64,000 nt of DNA from assembly GCA_964352215.1 (NCBI GenBank), contig CAYGRE010000006.1, positions 1-64,000 of the forward strand. Reading direction: 5' to 3'. Below are positions 60,956-64,000 of this stretch, piece by piece. Numbering within the stretch: the stretch's first letter is position 1; each line of letters starts with the position of its first letter. A program made the translations under genes and the position numbers. Source of the DNA: CAWUKT01 sp964352215 (GTDB lineage Bacteria > Bacteroidota > Bacteroidia > J057 > JADKCL01). Under the pieces are notes generated by a model. That model was not told the DNA's origin. It saw nothing but the letters and a program-made list of their open reading frames with translations, and did no database searches.

Positions 60956-62956
60956 ATGTCCCAGATCCAAGAACGAATTGATCAGCTTGTCGAGGAGCTG
61001 AAGGCCCACAACCACCGGTATTATATCCTGGCTCAGCCGACCATTACCGACTACGAATTTGACAAATTGCTCAGGGAACTCCAGGATTTGGAAGACGCCC
61101 ACCCGGAATTCAGAAGGCCCGATTCTCCCACCCTGCGGGTAGGCGGCGGCATCACCAAGGAGTTCCAGAGCTTTACCCACGTACGTCCCATGCTCAGCTT
61201 GCAAAACACTTACTCCCGTGAGGAAGTGAATGACTGGTACACTTCGATCGGCAAACTCGTGGACGTGGACAAACTGACCTTCATCGTACAACATAAATTT
61301 GATGGAGTCTCCCTCAGCCTGCATTACCAGGATGGCCTCATGGTACGTGGCGTCACCCGCGGCGATGGCGTCCAGGGCGATGACATCACCACCAATGTCA
61401 AGACCATTCCCACCGTTCCCCTCGCCATCAGGAACCCCAAACTTCCCACCGAATTCGAAGTAAGAGGCGAAGTGCTCATGCACAAGGGCGCCTTTGCGAA
61501 GCTCAATGAAGAACGGTTGGAAAATGGAGACGCTGCCCTCATGAATCCCCGCAATGCCACCGCCGGCACCCTGAAGATGCAGGATTCGGCAATAGTCTCA
61601 CAGCGTCCCCTCACCTTCTATGCCTACTGGCTGGCCGCAGACCAGGGACTTCCCCCCTCCGACGGTGCCCAGCAGCAATTGTTGTCAGAAGCAGGCTTCC
61701 TCGCCAATGACAATGTAAAAGTCTGCCAGAACATCGACGAAGTATTCGACTTCATCAACCACTGGGAAACGGCCCGCCACGACCTCGACTATGAGATCGA
61801 CGGCATCGTGATCAAAGTCAACGAAGTCCGGCAAAGGGAAGAGCTGGGATTTACCTCCAAGTTCCCCCGCTGGGCCATTGCCTTCAAGTACGCAGCTGAA
61901 CAAGCCGAGACCACCCTGGACCATGTCAACTACCAGGTCGGACGCACCGGCACCGTCACCCCGGTCGCCAACCTCGTCCCCGTACTCCTGGCCGGAACCG
62001 TGGTCAAGCGTGCCTCCCTCTACAATGCCGACGAACTTGACCGCCTCGACCTCCACGAAGGTGACCGGGTCAAAGTGGCCAAAGGTGGAGAGATCATTCC
62101 CAAAGTTCTGTCCGTAATGACCGAGCACCGACCACCGGGAGCAGAACGGATCCGCATGCTGACCAATTGCCCCGAATGCAGCACCCCGCTGGCAAGAGAT
62201 GAAGGAGAAGTCAACTGGTATTGTCCCAATTCCGAGACCTGCCCCCCCCAGGTAAAAGGCCGCATCGAGCACTACGCAGCCCGCAAAGCCCTCGACATCG
62301 ACGGATTGGGAGAGAAGATCATCGAACAACTGGTGCTGGATGGCAGCGTCCTCCACTACGACCAACTCTACGACCTCACATACCAGCAAGTCGTTTCCCT
62401 GGACAGGTTTGCCGAGAAGTCGGCCCGCAACCTGATCGACTCCATCGAAAAGTCCAAGCAGGTCCCCTACCCCCGTGTACTATTTGGCCTCGGGATTCGT
62501 TTTGTGGGAGAAACCGTTGCGAAGAAATTGGCCAAACATTTCCCCCATATCGACGACCTGATCAAGGCAGAAAAAGAACAGATAGTCGCCATCCATGAGA
62601 TCGGAGAACGGATCGCGGACAGCGTGGTCGAATTCTTTTCCAAGCCAGAGAACCGGATGCGGGTCGAAAAACTCAAGGCAATGGGCCTGCAAATGGAGCT
62701 GGCCGAAGAAGAAAAAGCTGTTTCTGCACTCCTGGGAGGTAAAAGCTTCGTGGTCACCGGAACCCTGGAAAATTTCAACCGGTCCTCCATCAAGAAAAGC
62801 ATCGAAGCCAATGGCGGCGCGGTGAAAGGCTCCGTATCCTCCAAAACCGATTACCTGCTGGTAGGAACTGACCCCGGAGATTCCAAAGTCACCAAAGCCC
62901 GGCAACATGAAATACCAATCATCACCGAAGAAGAGTATCTTGCAATGATTCAATGA
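60956..62956 (+). CDS. ligA: NAD-dependent DNA ligase
   Basis: The 666-residue enzyme has domain Ia (HNHRYYILAQPTITDYEFD), the adenylation motif KFDG with Lys114, the NAD ligase block NPRNATAGTLK, DYEIDGIVIKVN, an OB-fold, and a four-cysteine zinc finger (CPEC...YCPNSETC). HhH repeats follow (GLGEKIIEQLV), then a C-terminal BRCT (FVVTGTLENFNRSS...GSVSSKTDYLLVG). It seals nicks in replication and repair. Length is typical. Its 3' end overlaps the next gene by 4 bp (ATGA), so ligA, the DUF6913-like gene and dapA are coupled. Confidence 0.97.
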   Translation: MSQIQERIDQLVEELKAHNHRYYILAQPTITDYEFDKLLRELQDLEDAHPEFRRPDSPTLRVGGGITKEFQSFTHVRPMLSLQNTYSREEVNDWYTSIGKLVDVDKLTFIVQHKFDGVSLSLHYQDGLMVRGVTRGDGVQGDDITTNVKTIPTVPLAIRNPKLPTEFEVRGEVLMHKGAFAKLNEERLENGDAALMNPRNATAGTLKMQDSAIVSQRPLTFYAYWLAADQGLPPSDGAQQQLLSEAGFLANDNVKVCQNIDEVFDFINHWETARHDLDYEIDGIVIKVNEVRQREELGFTSKFPRWAIAFKYAAEQAETTLDHVNYQVGRTGTVTPVANLVPVLLAGTVVKRASLYNADELDRLDLHEGDRVKVAKGGEIIPKVLSVMTEHRPPGAERIRMLTNCPECSTPLARDEGEVNWYCPNSETCPPQVKGRIEHYAARKALDIDGLGEKIIEQLVLDGSVLHYDQLYDLTYQQVVSLDRFAEKSARNLIDSIEKSKQVPYPRVLFGLGIRFVGETVAKKLAKHFPHIDDLIKAEKEQIVAIHEIGERIADSVVEFFSKPENRMRVEKLKAMGLQMELAEEEKAVSALLGGKSFVVTGTLENFNRSSIKKSIEANGGAVKGSVSSKTDYLLVGTDPGDSKVTKARQHEIPIITEEEYLAMIQ

Positions 62957-63504
62957 ATTGGTTACAGTCCATAAAGCACGATCACAGCCTCAAGGTTTTC
63001 CGGAACCGCGGGAAGCGGGTGAAGTTTCCCCACAGCTTCGTTGACTTCGAAGATGCCAACCGGGTGGGCTTTATCGTAAATATTGGACTGATCTCGGGAG
63101 AGGAACTGGTCACATTTACCAAATACATCACCCGGCTGGAAGAACATGGCAAGAAGGTCCTGGTGGTGGAGCTCAATCTCCGCCGCAAGTCCGAACCCAT
63201 GTTTTCCGGGAGCAGCGAATCCATCTTCATCAATCCCGCACAACTCAACTGGCTGGATTTCCCTTCGGTGACCTTGCAGCAAGAGATCAACCGGTTCAAT
63301 TGCGATATCATCTTCAACCTGGATACCTCCGAGCGCATGACCTCCCGCTTCATCTGTGGACTGTCCAATGCGTCCATGCGGGTGGGGGTACACGAAGAAG
63401 AATACGAAGGATATTATGAATTGATGCTCCAAATAGAAGCTGGAGCCAGGCTCAGGCAAATCCTGAATACCTTTGAAACCTACTCCAAAATGTTAAAGAA
63501 ATGA
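62953..63504 (+). CDS. DUF6913-like conserved hypothetical protein
   Basis: The 183-residue cytoplasmic protein has no signal or membrane helix. It shows FVDFEDANRVGFIVNIGLIS, KKVLVVELNLRRK, NWLDFPSVTLQQEINRFNCDIIFNLDTSE and the C-terminal GYYELMLQIEAGARLRQIL. Proteins of this shape lie between ligA and dapA in many Bacteroidota and are annotated DUF6913; I recall that link but cannot check it. Function unknown. It overlaps ligA upstream and dapA downstream by 4 bp each. Confidence 0.75.
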   Translation: MNWLQSIKHDHSLKVFRNRGKRVKFPHSFVDFEDANRVGFIVNIGLISGEELVTFTKYITRLEEHGKKVLVVELNLRRKSEPMFSGSSESIFINPAQLNWLDFPSVTLQQEINRFNCDIIFNLDTSERMTSRFICGLSNASMRVGVHEEEYEGYYELMLQIEAGARLRQILNTFETYSKMLKK

Positions 63505-64000
63505 GTCCAATCCGTGGAACTGGTGTAGCCCTTGTCACTCCCTTTACCCCAAGTGGGGCCGTTGATATTCCCGCTTTGGGAAGACTGGTCAACCACATGA
63601 TCGCGGGCGAAGTGGATTTCCTCGTGATACTGGGGACCACCGGAGAAGCCGCCACCCTCAGTGCTGAGGAGCGCAACCTTGTCCTCGACACCATCATCGA
63701 AGCCAACAACGACCACCTCCCCTATGTGATCGGCTGTGGAGGCAACAATACAGCTCAGGTGAGCCAGGACATCGCAGCCTTATCGGCCCGGTACAATCCT
63801 ACCGCATTTCTCTCCGTTTCTCCCTATTATAACAAGCCCAGCCAGGCAGGCCTCTACGAACATTTCAAGGCCGTCGCCAACAATACCGACCGCGACATCA
63901 TCCTGTACAATGTTCCCGGCCGTACCGCCATGAATATGCAGGCCGCCACCAGCCTCAAGCTGGCCCGGGACATCCCCAATATCAAAGCCATCAAGGAGGC
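63501..64000 (+). CDS. dapA: 4-hydroxy-tetrahydrodipicolinate synthase (3' partial)
   Basis: The frame begins ATG at 63501 (overlapping the previous stop) and runs off the window after about 166 residues. It has DapA hallmarks: TGVALVTPFTPSGAVD at the start, LGTTGEAATLS, SVSPYYNKPSQAGLYEHF with the catalytic Tyr, YNVPGRT, and KAIKEA at the very end, which includes the Schiff-base Lys. It condenses pyruvate and aspartate semialdehyde in lysine and diaminopimelate synthesis. Confidence 0.95.
   Translation, partial: MSPIRGTGVALVTPFTPSGAVDIPALGRLVNHMIAGEVDFLVILGTTGEAATLSAEERNLVLDTIIEANNDHLPYVIGCGGNNTAQVSQDIAALSARYNPTAFLSVSPYYNKPSQAGLYEHFKAVANNTDRDIILYNVPGRTAMNMQAATSLKLARDIPNIKAIKE

Overview
The window looks like a chromosomal segment of a Bacteroidota bacterium, most likely Saprospiria- or Chitinophagia-like. 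The evidence is the type IX secretion system (T9SS) parts (PorP/SprF barrels, PorE-like OmpA lipoprotein-type anchors, type A and type B sorting C-termini), PKD- and Ig-rich surface proteins, an S46 dipeptidyl peptidase, and promoters of the Bacteroidota form TTG-N18-TAnnTTTG. There is no rRNA, IS element, CRISPR array or recognisable prophage. Genus-level placement is not possible from the sequence alone.

Layout. 1-5.2 kb: T9SS module A (3' part of a PKD/type B cargo gene, PorP/SprF, PorE-like). 5.2-6.6 kb: an orphan contractile-tail sheath gene. 6.7-8.1 kb: molybdenum cofactor genes moaE and a moaC-mogA fusion. 8.2-14.6 kb: SulP transporter, small secreted protein, monomeric isocitrate dehydrogenase, MarR regulator, membrane protein, zinc alcohol dehydrogenase. 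14.7-24.5 kb: outer-membrane-type protein, two tandem 538-aa paralogues, GH13 amylase, VWA protein, GNAT enzyme, small lipoprotein. 24.7-26.4 kb: a DUF4157-like HExxH protein with a long amphipathic Trp/Lys stretch, and a lipoprotein. 26.4-31.7 kb (minus strand): sigma factor with a membrane partner, then an S46 peptidase-DUF2314-GNAT-lipoprotein operon. 32-36.9 kb: T9SS cargo, TauE/SafE permease, a protein with an N-terminal motif typical of extracellular contractile injection system (eCIS) cargo, SGNH hydrolase. 37.1-44.9 kb: a six-gene operon around a Tat-exported DUF1501 protein, with lipoproteins, a cytochrome-like lipoprotein and a giant type B cargo. 44.9-51.0 kb (minus): T9SS module B (PorP/SprF, PorE-like, type A cargo). 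51.1-64 kb: housekeeping genes (dnaX, LytTR regulator, moaA, alaS, M23 peptidase, MerR regulator, tRNA-Pro, DEAD-box helicase, ligA, DUF6913-like, 5' part of dapA).

How the genes fit together. The two PorP/PorE modules probably anchor and export their linked large adhesin-like cargos through T9SS. The sheath gene and the two cargo-like proteins (24.7 kb and 34.5 kb) suggest a contractile injection system whose parts are spread around the chromosome; this is the most unusual theme of the window. moaE, moaCB and moaA supply molybdopterin synthesis, but no moaD or moeA is present here. Two perfect DnaA boxes one helical turn apart lie in the divergent alaS/M23 intergenic region and may mark a replication-related site.

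All gene functions are inferred from motifs and architecture read by eye. No database search was possible.
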